Source: Lentzea atacamensis
Lineage (GTDB): Bacteria > Actinomycetota > Actinomycetes > Mycobacteriales > Pseudonocardiaceae
Length of the DNA: 64,000 nt
Reading direction: 5' to 3'
Assembly (NCBI RefSeq): GCF_003269295.1
Contig: NZ_QLTT01000008.1
Span: 1 to 64,000, forward strand
Numbering within the stretch: position 1 is the first letter of the stretch; each line of letters begins with the position of its first letter. Shown here piece after piece: positions 51,617 to 60,585 of this stretch. Made by a program: the position numbers and the translations under genes. The notes beneath the pieces were generated by a model. It made no database searches, was not told the origin of the DNA, and saw nothing but the letters and a program-made list of their open reading frames with translations.

Positions 51617-54481
51617 TTGGGAAACACGGCGAGTTTCGAGATTCTGGGTCCGCTGAGGGTGGCCAACGCAGGCCAGCCGCTCAAGCCGGCCGGTCCACGG
51701 CAGCGCGCGTTGCTCGCCGCGCTGCTCGTGCGTGCCCGGCAACCCGTCAGCCTCGCCGGTCTCATCGACGCGTTGTGGGGCGAGAACCCGCCCGTGTCCG
51801 CCGTCGCGAACGTGCACACCTACGTGAGCCGGTTGCGCCGCGACCTCACCGACATCGGCCTGCCCGGCAGGCTCACCACCGACAGCGCGGGCTACCGGCT
51901 GCACGTCGAGCCGGACGAGCTGGACAGCGAGGTCTTCGAGGCCGCGGCGGCGCGCGCCCGTGCCGCACTGGCGGCAGGGGACGCCGCGAAGGCCGTGGCG
52001 ATCTGGCAGGAGGCGTGGCAGGTCTGGCGCGGCACGCTGCTGGAGGACGTCCCGCGCGCGGGCTGGCTGGAGGCCGACGTGGTCCGGCTGGAGGAAATGG
52101 CCGCCGCCGCGCGAGAGGACTCCGCCGACGCCCGGCTCGCCGCCGGCCAGTACGGCGCCCTGATCACCGAGCTCGGGGTGCAGGTCCGGCAGTTCCCGTT
52201 GCGCGAAGGCCTGTGGTGGCGCCTGATGCGGGCACAGCACGAGGCGGGCCGCAGGGCGGAGGCGCTCGAGACCTACCGCGCGGTTCGCGAGGTGCTCGTC
52301 GACGCGCTCGGCGTCGACCCGTGCGACCAGATCCAGGACCTGCACCAGGAGATCCTGCGCGGCGGCAGACCCGAGGGCCTGAACCCGGTGCGCCCCATGC
52401 AGTTGCCGCCCGACGTCGACAACTTCACCGGCCGTGCCGCGGAACTGGCCGAGCTCCGCAAGGTCCTCACGCAACGCACCAGGTCCACTCTGGCCGCGAT
52501 CACCGGCAAGGCGGGCGTCGGCAAGACGTCACTGGCGGTCCGCGCGGCCCACGAGGTCGGCGACCAGTTCGGCGGCGGCCAGCTCTACGTCCGCCTCGGC
52601 GGCACCGGCTCGTCGCCGCGCGACCCCGCGACCGTCCTCGCGGAACTGCTCATCGCGCTGGGGGTGCACCCGCACGCGGTCCCGGAGGACCTCGAGGCGC
52701 GCGCCGCGCTCTACCGCTCCCAGCTCGCCGCCCGCCAGGTCCTGATCGTCCTGGACGACGCGAAGAGCATGGCCCAGGTCCGCCCGCTGCTGCCCGGCTC
52801 CGACTCGTCCGCCGTCCTCGTCACCAGCCGCGTGCAGCTGGTCGGCGCGCAGACGGTGAACCTCGACGTGCTGGGCGCCGAGGACGCGGTCCGGTTGCTC
52901 GGCGAGATCGCCGGCGCGGACCGCATCACCGCGGAACCGGACGCGGCCGCCGCCGTCGCCCGCTACTGCGGCAACCTCCCGCTCGCGCTGCGCATCGCCG
53001 CCTCGCGCCTGGCCCGCCGCGGCCACTGGACGGTCGGCCGCCTCGCCGAACGCCTCGCCGGCGAGGGCACCCGGCTGAACGAGCTGCGCATCGACGACCT
53101 CGAAGCCCGCGCCAGCCTCGCGTGGAGCTACGACGCGCTCGACGAGGTGCAGCAGCGCGCGTTCCGGCTGCTCGGCCTGCTCGACGTGCCGGACTTCCCC
53201 GGCTGGGTCGTCGCGGCGCTGCTCGGCGTCGACGTGCCGGACGCCGAGGAGATCGTCGACAGCCTCGCCGACGTGCACCTGCTGGAGGTGTGGCAGGGCC
53301 GGTACCGCTTCCACGACCTGCTGCGGGTGTTCGCGAGGGAGCGCGCCAACGAGGTCGACTCCGCGGACGACCGTGCGAGCGCGCTGCACCGGGCCTTCGC
53401 CGCGTGGCTCGACCTCGCCGTCCAGGCCGAGTCCGGCCTGCCGTGCCGGTTCCTCAAGGTGCGGCTCGCTCCCGAACGCAGCGGGCTCGACACCGGTCGC
53501 CTGCTCGCGGATCCACTGGCGTGGCTGGAAGCCGAACGGGACGCGCTCGTCGGTGTCGTCGAGCAGGCCCTCGAACTCGGCATGACGAGCCTCGCCTGCG
53601 ACCTGGCCTGTGCGCTGACGACGTTGTTCGACCTGCGCAGCCACTACGACCTGTGGCGCCACACCCACGAGCTCGCGCTGAGCGCCGCCGTCGAGGACCG
53701 GCACCGGGCGATCCTGCACCAGGGGCTCGGCGCGCTGGCGTTCTACCGCGACCACTACGGCGAGGCGAGCGAGCACTTCGGCCAGGCGCAGGAGATCTTC
53801 GCCCGCACCGGCGAGCACCGCGGCCACGCCTACGCGAACCTCGGCCTCGGCAGCGTGCACCTGTTCCACGGCAGACTGGACGAGGCCGCGGTCCGGCTCG
53901 AGCGGTCCCGCGAGACGTTCGGCTGCTGCCAGGACGAGAGCGGCGAGGCGTTCGCGTTGCAGGCGCTCGGAATCGTCCACCGCAACCAGGGCAGGCTCGA
54001 CGACGCCGCGCGGTGCCTCGGCAAGGCACTGGAGATCTTCCGCCGTCTGGGCAGCCGGTACGGGCAGGCCTGCGCGTTGTTCAGCATCGGCCTGCACCAC
54101 AAGGCCAGGGGAGACCTCTCCCAGACAGAACAGGCGCTGCTCGACGCCATCGAGCTGTTCCGCGCGGCCTCCTGCCCGCGTGACGAGGCGCTGGCGTTGC
54201 ACGTCCTCGCCGCCAGCTACGCCGAGCAGGGCGACGCGGGCAAGGCGTCGGAGATGATGTCCCGCTCGCTCACCGTGTTCTCGCCGGAGGACGAGAGCGC
54301 CGGCAAGGCGGCCACCCTCTACAGCCTCGGCTGGGTCGCGCACCGCAACCAGCGTCCCGACGAGGCGGCCGCCTGTTTCGAGCAGGCGCTGCGGCTCTTC
54401 CAGCGCCTCGACATGCAGGTGCACGTCTCCAGGACCGTCAACGCGTTGCAGCAACTGGGGCTCACCGTCCAGGGCCGGTGA
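51617..54481 (+). CDS. large SARP-family regulator (wHTH-BTAD-NB-ARC-TPR)
   Basis: The 954-aa AfsR-like protein has an OmpR-type winged helix (residues 5-92, with EILGPLRVANAGQPLKP and PRQRALLAALLVRA) and a BTAD domain (97-250, ending LGVDPCDQIQDLHQEIL). An NB-ARC ATPase follows with Walker A GKAGVGKTS (about 296) and Walker B VLIVLDDAK (about 374), then many TPR repeats (about 690-954). The start is TTG 51617; no other in-frame start fits the domain edge. It is divergent from the M23 operon and convergent with the ABC permease gene (20-base overlap). It is the obvious candidate to bind the 11-bp-spaced heptamers nearby. Confidence 0.9.
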   Translation: MGNTASFEILGPLRVANAGQPLKPAGPRQRALLAALLVRARQPVSLAGLIDALWGENPPVSAVANVHTYVSRLRRDLTDIGLPGRLTTDSAGYRLHVEPDELDSEVFEAAAARARAALAAGDAAKAVAIWQEAWQVWRGTLLEDVPRAGWLEADVVRLEEMAAAAREDSADARLAAGQYGALITELGVQVRQFPLREGLWWRLMRAQHEAGRRAEALETYRAVREVLVDALGVDPCDQIQDLHQEILRGGRPEGLNPVRPMQLPPDVDNFTGRAAELAELRKVLTQRTRSTLAAITGKAGVGKTSLAVRAAHEVGDQFGGGQLYVRLGGTGSSPRDPATVLAELLIALGVHPHAVPEDLEARAALYRSQLAARQVLIVLDDAKSMAQVRPLLPGSDSSAVLVTSRVQLVGAQTVNLDVLGAEDAVRLLGEIAGADRITAEPDAAAAVARYCGNLPLALRIAASRLARRGHWTVGRLAERLAGEGTRLNELRIDDLEARASLAWSYDALDEVQQRAFRLLGLLDVPDFPGWVVAALLGVDVPDAEEIVDSLADVHLLEVWQGRYRFHDLLRVFARERANEVDSADDRASALHRAFAAWLDLAVQAESGLPCRFLKVRLAPERSGLDTGRLLADPLAWLEAERDALVGVVEQALELGMTSLACDLACALTTLFDLRSHYDLWRHTHELALSAAVEDRHRAILHQGLGALAFYRDHYGEASEHFGQAQEIFARTGEHRGHAYANLGLGSVHLFHGRLDEAAVRLERSRETFGCCQDESGEAFALQALGIVHRNQGRLDDAARCLGKALEIFRRLGSRYGQACALFSIGLHHKARGDLSQTEQALLDAIELFRAASCPRDEALALHVLAASYAEQGDAGKASEMMSRSLTVFSPEDESAGKAATLYSLGWVAHRNQRPDEAAACFEQALRLFQRLDMQVHVSRTVNALQQLGLTVQGR

Positions 54482-55265
54482 AGCCGACGGTGCTGACCAG
54501 CCGCCGTTGCAGCAGCAGGAACACCAGCAGGCACGGCAGCCCGGTGACGGTCGCCGCGGACATCAGCTCGGGGATCGTGAGGTGCCCGGCGTCCAGTGTG
54601 GACAAGCCGACCGTCAGCGTGCCGGTGTCGCCGGTCCCCGACACCACCAGCGGCCACAGGAAGTCGTTCCAGTGCCAGAGGAACACGAACACCGCGAGCG
54701 TCGCGAGCACCGGGCGGCACAGCGGCAGCACCACGTTCCAGTACACCCGCCAGTCCCCGGCGCCGTCGATCCGCGCGGCGTCGAACACCTCGTCCGGCAG
54801 CGCGCGGATGAACTGCCGGAGCAGCAGCACGGCCTGCGCGTTGGCGAGCGTCGGGATGATCAGTCCCCAGTAGGTGTCCGCCCAGCCGAGCAGCTGGATG
54901 ATCACGATCGACGGCATCAGCACCGCGTGGAACGGCACCATCAGCGTCGACAGCAACGACCACAGCAGCACGTCCCGGCCGGGAAAACGCTTGCGCGCGA
55001 ACACGTACGCGGCCATCGACGCCGAGAGCAGCACGGCGACGACCGACACCGCCGAGTAGATCACCGTGTTGCCGGTCCACCGCAGGAAGCTCTCCGTCGA
55101 CAGCACCCCGACGATGTTGTCCAGGGTCAGCGACGCCGGCCACGCGTGCGGGAGCACCGGTGAGTAGCGCGGCGTCAGGGCGATCACCACCATCAGCGCG
55201 AACGGGCCGATCGCCAGCAGCGACACGACCGACAGCAGGATGGTCAGCCACACACGCGAACGCAT
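54462..55265 (-). CDS. ABC sugar transporter permease (MalG type)
   Basis: A 267-aa permease with six membrane segments and the EAA loop DAARIDGAGDWRVYWNVVLPL contacting the ATPase. It is the last gene of the five-gene operon and overlaps the other permease by one base (TGATG). No ATPase gene is present; a shared MsiK-type ATPase elsewhere is likely, as in other actinomycete oligosaccharide importers. Confidence 0.9.
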   Translation of the reverse strand: MRSRVWLTILLSVVSLLAIGPFALMVVIALTPRYSPVLPHAWPASLTLDNIVGVLSTESFLRWTGNTVIYSAVSVVAVLLSASMAAYVFARKRFPGRDVLLWSLLSTLMVPFHAVLMPSIVIIQLLGWADTYWGLIIPTLANAQAVLLLRQFIRALPDEVFDAARIDGAGDWRVYWNVVLPLCRPVLATLAVFVFLWHWNDFLWPLVVSGTGDTGTLTVGLSTLDAGHLTIPELMSAATVTGLPCLLVFLLLQRRLVSTVGFTGPGR

Positions 55266-56080
55266 CACGGGTTCCGTTCGAAAGCTCGGCGCTGGGTGAG
55301 TGACACCAGCAGCACGATGGCCCACAACACCAGCCCGGCCGCCGCGGCCTTGCCGATCTCGACGTACGTGAAGCCGTACTGGTACACCGCGTACGCCAGC
55401 GTGTAGCTGGCCCGCACCGGACCACCGCCGGTCATCACGTAGATGAGGTCGAAGACCTGGAACGCGCCGATGGTCTCCACCACGACGACGAAGAAGATCG
55501 CCGGCCGCAACGACGGCAGGATCATGTGCCGGAACCGTTGCCAAACGCTTGCACCGTCCACTTTGGCCGCTTCCAGGCAGTCGGCCGGCACGTTCCTGAT
55601 GCCCGCGAGCAGGACCAGCATCGCGTAGCCGAACCCCTTCCACACCCCGACGACGGCGAGCGCGGGCAGCACCGTCGACGGATCCCGCAGCAGGCCCGCG
55701 GGCTCGAACAACCACTTCCAGATCACACCGCTCAGCACCAGGCTCGTGACGTACGGCGCGAGCAACGCGGCACGGAAGAACCCGCGTCCCCACGGCACCG
55801 AGTGGAGCAGGAGCGCGGTCCCCAGCGCGACCACGAGGATGAGCGGCACGTAGATCGCGGCGTAGGTCAGGGTCGTGCGCAGGCTCGCCAGGAAGTGGTC
55901 GTCCCCCACGAGGCTCGCGTAGTTCTCCGCGCCTGCGAACTCCACGTCGCCGCCCGGCTGGTAGTCGGTGACGCTCAGCCCGGCCGCTCCCAGCATCGGC
56001 AGGAACCGGAACGCGCCGAACAGCACCAGCACGGGCAGCAGGAACACCAGCACCGTCAGCGGTTCGCGCAGCCGGCTCAT
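55265..56080 (-). CDS. ABC sugar transporter permease (MalF type)
   Basis: A 271-aa permease with six segments, EAA loop LEAAKVDGASVWQRFRHMILP and an N-terminus starting MSRLREPLTVLVFLLP. ATG 56080 overlaps the binding-protein stop by 4 bases (ATGA). It partners the MalG-type permease in importing the ligand delivered by the lipoprotein. Confidence 0.9.
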   Translation of the reverse strand: MSRLREPLTVLVFLLPVLVLFGAFRFLPMLGAAGLSVTDYQPGGDVEFAGAENYASLVGDDHFLASLRTTLTYAAIYVPLILVVALGTALLLHSVPWGRGFFRAALLAPYVTSLVLSGVIWKWLFEPAGLLRDPSTVLPALAVVGVWKGFGYAMLVLLAGIRNVPADCLEAAKVDGASVWQRFRHMILPSLRPAIFFVVVVETIGAFQVFDLIYVMTGGGPVRASYTLAYAVYQYGFTYVEIGKAAAAGLVLWAIVLLVSLTQRRAFERNP

Positions 56081-57309
56081 CGCTTCTGCTGCAGCAACGC
56101 GTCGACCTCTACCGCCGCGTCGGCGAGCGCCTGCTCGGGTGTCCTCTCGCCGAGCAGCGCGGCCTGCAGGTGCGGTGCCAGCAGCCCCATCACCCTGCGC
56201 GCCTGCGGATGCGTGTCCCCGGCCCTGGCGAACTCCAGCGCCTGCGCGAAACCCTTGTCCACGTCGTCGACGACGGGCGGCATGGCGCCGGTCCACGGCA
56301 GGAAGAAGCCGGAGTGGACGCACAGCTCCTCGATGACCTTCGGCGTGGTCATGTAGGACAGGAACTTCCGTGCCGCGTCGGGATTCTTGGCCGTGCGCAG
56401 CAACGACAGCGCTCCGGGCTGCCCGAACGTCACCTGCGCCCTGTGCCGCAGGGGAGCGCCGACCACCGTGTTCTCCGCGCCGGCCGAGCGGACGACGTTG
56501 CGGGCCGTCGTCGAGACCATGGAGTGCGACATCGCGGCCTTTCCTGCCGCCACCGCGTCGTCCACGAGCCGGGCGCGCTTGGTCGCGGCGTCGCGCGGCA
56601 GGCCGCCCATCGCGTTGAGGTCGACGAGGAACCGCAACGCGTCAACGCCTTGCGCCGACGAGAAAGCGCTCTTCGTGCCCTCCTCGTTGAACACGCTGCC
56701 ACCCGCCTGCCACAGCAGCGGGTAGAAGGTCATGTTGAGCGTCTCCTCGGTGGAGCCCGCGTAGTCGAGCACCGGGACGCCCTTCGCGGCGAGCTTCGGC
56801 GCCGCGGCCCTCACCTCGTCCCACGTGTCCGGCAGCTCGGTGATGCCGGCCTCGGTGAAGAGCTTGCGGTTGTACACCGTCGTCGTGACGGTCTGGTACA
56901 GCGGCAGCCCGTAGGCCTGGTCCCCGACGGTCAGCGCGGTGATCGCCGACGGCCGGTACTGGCGGTCACCGGCCTTCAGCACGTCGCCGACCGGCAGCAG
57001 CGCCTTCTCCTCCACGTACTGGGGAATCATGTCCGGCTGCAGCAGCACGACGTCCGGCCCGCTGCCCGCCATGAGCGCGGCGCCGAGCTTCTCCTGCCTG
57101 CTCTCCCACGGCTGCAGCTCGATGCGGACCTTCAGGCCGTGCTCGGCCTCGAAACCCGCCTCGACCTTCTGCCAGTACGCCCGGTTCTGCGCCTGGTCGG
57201 CGATGACCGGGTACATCCACAGCGTCACGGCGTCGTCGCCGGGCCGGGCACCGCAGCCGGTGAGCGTCGCGACCGTGCAGGCTGCGACGAGCGCTGCCGT
57301 TCTCTTCAT
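56077..57309 (-). CDS. ABC transporter substrate-binding lipoprotein (family 1)
   Basis: A 410-aa lipoprotein with lipobox TLTGC (Cys about residue 19). A type I extracellular solute-binding domain of the sugar group follows (LWMYPVIADQAQNRAYWQKVEAGFE, KVRIELQPWESRQEKL, GSGPDVVLLQPDMIPQYV). It captures a carbohydrate-type ligand outside the membrane. It overlaps the amidohydrolase stop by 4 bases. Confidence 0.9.
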   Translation of the reverse strand: MKRTAALVAACTVATLTGCGARPGDDAVTLWMYPVIADQAQNRAYWQKVEAGFEAEHGLKVRIELQPWESRQEKLGAALMAGSGPDVVLLQPDMIPQYVEEKALLPVGDVLKAGDRQYRPSAITALTVGDQAYGLPLYQTVTTTVYNRKLFTEAGITELPDTWDEVRAAAPKLAAKGVPVLDYAGSTEETLNMTFYPLLWQAGGSVFNEEGTKSAFSSAQGVDALRFLVDLNAMGGLPRDAATKRARLVDDAVAAGKAAMSHSMVSTTARNVVRSAGAENTVVGAPLRHRAQVTFGQPGALSLLRTAKNPDAARKFLSYMTTPKVIEELCVHSGFFLPWTGAMPPVVDDVDKGFAQALEFARAGDTHPQARRVMGLLAPHLQAALLGERTPEQALADAAVEVDALLQQKR

Positions 57310-58046
57310 GCGGCTTGGTCCGTTTCGATGCCGAAGAGGCGCGCGGCGTTGCGCCACATCACGTGTTCGTACTCGTCCTCGGTGAGGGCGGCATCCACTA
57401 CTACACCCATCGCGATGGCCGGGTCGACCAAGGTGCTGTCGGTGCCGAACAGCATCTGCTCCAGCGGCACCCGGTCGAGCGCGTACCGGTAGCGGCCGGC
57501 GTCGGTGATCGAGCAGCACGGTTCGAGGTAGAGCCGGTCGGTGCGGGTGGCGGCCTCCACCGCCGTCCGCCACGCCGGTCCGCCCATGTGCCCGGCGATC
57601 ACCCGCAGGCCGGGATGCCGTTCCAGCACGTCGACCAGGCCGAGCACGGACTCGTCCCAGGTGTGGACGAGCACCGGCAGACCGGCCTGCGCGGCGAGCG
57701 CCATCGTGTCCTGGATCGCCTTCGACAGCAGCGTCTGGCCGGGATAGGTGGTGTGCACCTTGACACCGACGAACCTGCCGGTCGGCTGGTACTTCTCCAG
57801 CTCGCGCGCCCCGGCCGCGAGGTCGTTGGGGTTCACCACGACGTAGCCGAGCAGCCGCGGGTGGGCCTCCAGCACCTCGGCCATCCACCTGTTGCCCGCG
57901 ACCATGTCGTAGGTGACGGCCTCCGACGCGGAGACGATCTGCCGGTCGATGCCGTAGCGGTCCATCAGGGTGATGTTGAGCTCGGCGGCACCGACGTCCG
58001 TGGCGAAGAACCACGGCCCGGCGTGCGCGTGAACGTCGATGATCAC
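57306..58046 (-). CDS. amidohydrolase-family (TIM-barrel) metal-dependent hydrolase
   Basis: A 246-aa Amidohydro_2-type protein beginning IIDVHAHAG (HxH metal motif). It continues with GVKVHTTYPGQ, LVHTWDES, VIAGHMGGP and FGTDSTLVDP, which provide the further His and Asp ligands. It is a cytoplasmic hydrolase or decarboxylase of unknown substrate. GTG 58046 overlaps the stop of the first operon gene (GTGA). Confidence 0.82.
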   Translation of the reverse strand: MIIDVHAHAGPWFFATDVGAAELNITLMDRYGIDRQIVSASEAVTYDMVAGNRWMAEVLEAHPRLLGYVVVNPNDLAAGARELEKYQPTGRFVGVKVHTTYPGQTLLSKAIQDTMALAAQAGLPVLVHTWDESVLGLVDVLERHPGLRVIAGHMGGPAWRTAVEAATRTDRLYLEPCCSITDAGRYRYALDRVPLEQMLFGTDSTLVDPAIAMGVVVDAALTEDEYEHVMWRNAARLFGIETDQAA

Positions 58047-58792
58047 AGTGCTTCTCCCAGCCACCCGGCCGCGGTGCCCCCGGCGACCTGCTTCCACTCC
58101 TGTTTGGTCAGACCCGCCATGCGCAGCCGCAGCGCGGACGGCATGACGTCGTGCAGCGGCGTCCGCGACCCGTACGCGAGGTGGTGCGCGCCGACCTCGC
58201 CGGCGATCCGCTCGATCGAGTCCGGGCCCACCAGCATCCTCGTCGAGGCCACGAAACCGGGCTCGCGGCGGGCCGTCACGACGAAGTCCGCCACCCGGTA
58301 GGCGTGCACGTCGAGGAAGCACACCCGCGCGCCGCGGTCGGCGAACGGCCGCCAGAACTGGCTGAAGTCACCGCTCGTCAGCAGCACCAGGTCGTGGCCG
58401 ACGGCGGTGTCGATGATCGCGGCGAGGCCGGGGGAGCCCGGTTCCACCCACTGCTCGGGCGGGAAGAGCCGCAGGATCTTCACCCCGGCCTCGGCGAGCC
58501 TGCCGATCTCGTCCTCGGCGCCGAGCGCGTCGCGGATGTCCACGCTGCCGACGGGCACGAACCGCTGCTGCTGCTCGGTGGCTTTGCGGGTCTCGTCGTT
58601 GCCGGAGGAGACGTCGAACAACGCACCGCGCAGCGAGCAGAGCAGGCCGCGGCGGATCCCGTGGCTCTCCTGCTGATGGGCCACCGCGTCCAGCGACGCG
58701 TCCAGCTGCCGGTGCGGAACCGCGCCGAACAGCACGTCGACGTCGATGCCGATCACGTGCCGCTCGGCGGGTACCGGGGGAAGTCTCACCAT
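58043..58792 (-). CDS. amidohydrolase-related TIM-barrel protein, partly lacking metal motifs
   Basis: A 249-aa protein resembling its downstream neighbour in layout (IGIDVDVLFGAV, VGSVDIRD, VKILRLFPPEQ, LLTSGDFSQF, HLAYGSRTPLHDV). The HxH motif is replaced by DVD and most metal His are missing. It may be a degenerate partner subunit of the next enzyme. It is the first gene of the operon; ATG 58792 lies 7 bases after a -10-like CAGACT and would be leaderless. Confidence 0.72.
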   Translation of the reverse strand: MVRLPPVPAERHVIGIDVDVLFGAVPHRQLDASLDAVAHQQESHGIRRGLLCSLRGALFDVSSGNDETRKATEQQQRFVPVGSVDIRDALGAEDEIGRLAEAGVKILRLFPPEQWVEPGSPGLAAIIDTAVGHDLVLLTSGDFSQFWRPFADRGARVCFLDVHAYRVADFVVTARREPGFVASTRMLVGPDSIERIAGEVGAHHLAYGSRTPLHDVMPSALRLRMAGLTKQEWKQVAGGTAAGWLGEAL

Positions 58793-58799
58793 GAGAGGC

Positions 58800-58832
58800 A
58801 GTCTGGTGACCGCCTCTACACGTCTCCTACAC
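58800..58832 (-). promoter_or_regulatory. SARP-type leaderless promoter of the amidohydrolase/ABC operon
   Basis: Plus-strand heptamers TCTACAC (58815) and CCTACAC (58826) repeat at 11 bp. On the minus strand the last repeat ends 9 bases before CAGACT (58805-58800), which lies 7 bases before ATG 58792. Phase and distance equal those at the two other SARP-type promoters; the third repeat is missing. Confidence 0.6.
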
Positions 58833-58834
58833 GG

Positions 58835-59488
58835 TCATTTCCCCTGCGTGGCCGCTGGCACGGCGATGGTGGTGACGAGGATGTCGCCCTGCACCAGCCA
58901 GCGGCCTCCGAACCCGGCGACGGGAGTGTCGGGCAGCAGGATGCGCGAGTGGAAGGTGCGGTCGGCGTTGAGGGTGATGTCGGCGTCCTCGAAGCCCAGC
59001 CACCGCTGCGTGAGCGGGTACCAGGCCTTGTAGGTGGACTCCTTGGCGCTGAACAGGAGCCGGTCCCAGCAGATCTTCGGGTCGTCGACCTTCAGCCCCG
59101 GCATCCTGCGCAGCTCCGCCGGGATCGCGATGGCGTTCAGCACGCCCTCCGGTGCAGGGGCGTGCGGTTCGGCGTCGATGCCGATGGTGAGGAAGTCGCT
59201 GGTCAACGCCAGCGCCGCGGCTCGGAAGCCGGCGCAGTGGGTGAGGCTGCCGACGACGCCCTCCGGCCACTGCGGCTCCCGCTTCGGGCCAGGCAGGATC
59301 GCCACCGGCGCCACACCGAGACGCTTCATCGCCTCACGGGCACACCAGCGGGCCGTGCCGAACTCGAGCCTGCGCTTCGGCACGGCGTTGCCGACGAGCG
59401 CCTCCTCCTCGGGGAAGAGCTCGACGGGCAGGTCGTCGTCGTACCGCTCCACCGCCGCGATCGGCGGGGGAAGAAGCTGTTCCAGCAC
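58835..59488 (-). CDS. 4'-phosphopantetheinyl transferase (Sfp/EntD type)
   Basis: A 217-aa protein with family motifs AVPKRRLEFGTARWCAREA, GVVGSLTHCAGF, IGIDAEPH (metal-binding Asp) and LLFSAKESTYKAWYPLT (Lys/Glu). It attaches phosphopantetheine to carrier proteins of NRPS, PKS or fatty-acid systems. GTG 59488 directly follows the metallophosphoesterase stop. This PPTase-phosphoesterase gene pair is common in actinomycetes. Confidence 0.92.
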   Translation of the reverse strand: MLEQLLPPPIAAVERYDDDLPVELFPEEEALVGNAVPKRRLEFGTARWCAREAMKRLGVAPVAILPGPKREPQWPEGVVGSLTHCAGFRAAALALTSDFLTIGIDAEPHAPAPEGVLNAIAIPAELRRMPGLKVDDPKICWDRLLFSAKESTYKAWYPLTQRWLGFEDADITLNADRTFHSRILLPDTPVAGFGGRWLVQGDILVTTIAVPAATQGK

Positions 59489-60307
59489 CTATGACTCCCG
59501 CAGCACGTCGTGCAGCTTCACCTGGGTGGTGCCGCGTGGTTTCCACTCGCGCGGGTAGCCGAGCGAGACCTCGTCGAAGCGCACGCCGTCGTAGTGCGTC
59601 GTGCGCGGGATGTGCAGGTGGCCGTAGACCATCTCGACCGCGTTGAACCTGCGGTGCCAGTCCGCGGTCAGCGTCGTGCCGCACCAGAGCGCGAACTCGG
59701 GGTAGCGCAGCACGAACGTGGGGTCGCGGACGAGCGGGTAGTGGTTGATGAGCACGGTCGGGCCGGTGACCTGCTTCAGGCGTTCCTCGGTCTCCGCGAC
59801 CCGCGCCCGGCACCACGCCTCGCGGGACGGGTACGGGTCGGGGTGCAGGAAGTACTCGTCCGTGCACACCACTCCCGCCTCGTGCGCGATGGCGAGCGCC
59901 GACTCCACGTCCGTGGCGCCGTGCGGCCGAAAGGAGTAGTCGTAGCCGAGGAACAGCGGACAGACAGTGACCGGGCCTCCGTCGCCCTCGAAGACCACGT
60001 ACGGATCTTCCGGGGTGATCACGTCCAGGCTGCGGCACAGCTCGACGAGCTGCTTGTAGCGCATCTCCCCGCGGGCCTGGTTCTCGTCGTCCTTCGTGGT
60101 CCAGAGCTCGTGGTTGCCGGGCGACCAGACGACCTGCGCGAACCGCTGCCGCAGGGTCCGCAGAGTCCATTCCACGTCGACGAACTTCTCGCCGACGTCC
60201 CCGGCGATGATCAGCCAGTCCTCCTGGCCGGAGGAGGCGATCGCGTCCACGACCCGGCGGTTGTCCTGGTAGGAGACGTGCAGGTCGCTCGTGGCCAGAA
60301 GCTTCAC
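59489..60307 (-). CDS. metallophosphoesterase
   Basis: A 272-aa calcineurin-like phosphoesterase with the complete motif series: ATSDLHVSY (D-x-H), LIIAGDVGE (GD), SPGNHELW (GNHE), INHYPL and YGHLHIP (GHxH). It binds two metals and cuts phosphoester bonds; the substrate is unknown. Pairing with the phosphopantetheinyl transferase suggests a role around carrier proteins or nucleotides. Confidence 0.9.
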   Translation of the reverse strand: MKLLATSDLHVSYQDNRRVVDAIASSGQEDWLIIAGDVGEKFVDVEWTLRTLRQRFAQVVWSPGNHELWTTKDDENQARGEMRYKQLVELCRSLDVITPEDPYVVFEGDGGPVTVCPLFLGYDYSFRPHGATDVESALAIAHEAGVVCTDEYFLHPDPYPSREAWCRARVAETEERLKQVTGPTVLINHYPLVRDPTFVLRYPEFALWCGTTLTADWHRRFNAVEMVYGHLHIPRTTHYDGVRFDEVSLGYPREWKPRGTTQVKLHDVLRES

Positions 60308-60585
60308 AGTTCGAACGGTATCTCTGGCGTCAACGACCGGATCATCACCGTCCGGTGGAGAGCGGTCCGTGAACGGCCGGCGACACTCGGTCGTGGGAAT
60401 GATCCCCCGACCGGTTATCCGTTCGTCGCAGACAGTGGGCCACTCGTCTCAACAGGGCAAGCCGCGTATCGCCGGTGTACGCCCGCTCATCGCCTTCCAC
60501 GGCCTACGTACTTACCGGTCTTCTGACCGCCTTCTTACTGTGAGCGCTGTCACCTGACGGAAAAGTCCTGGCGGAGGACCACACC

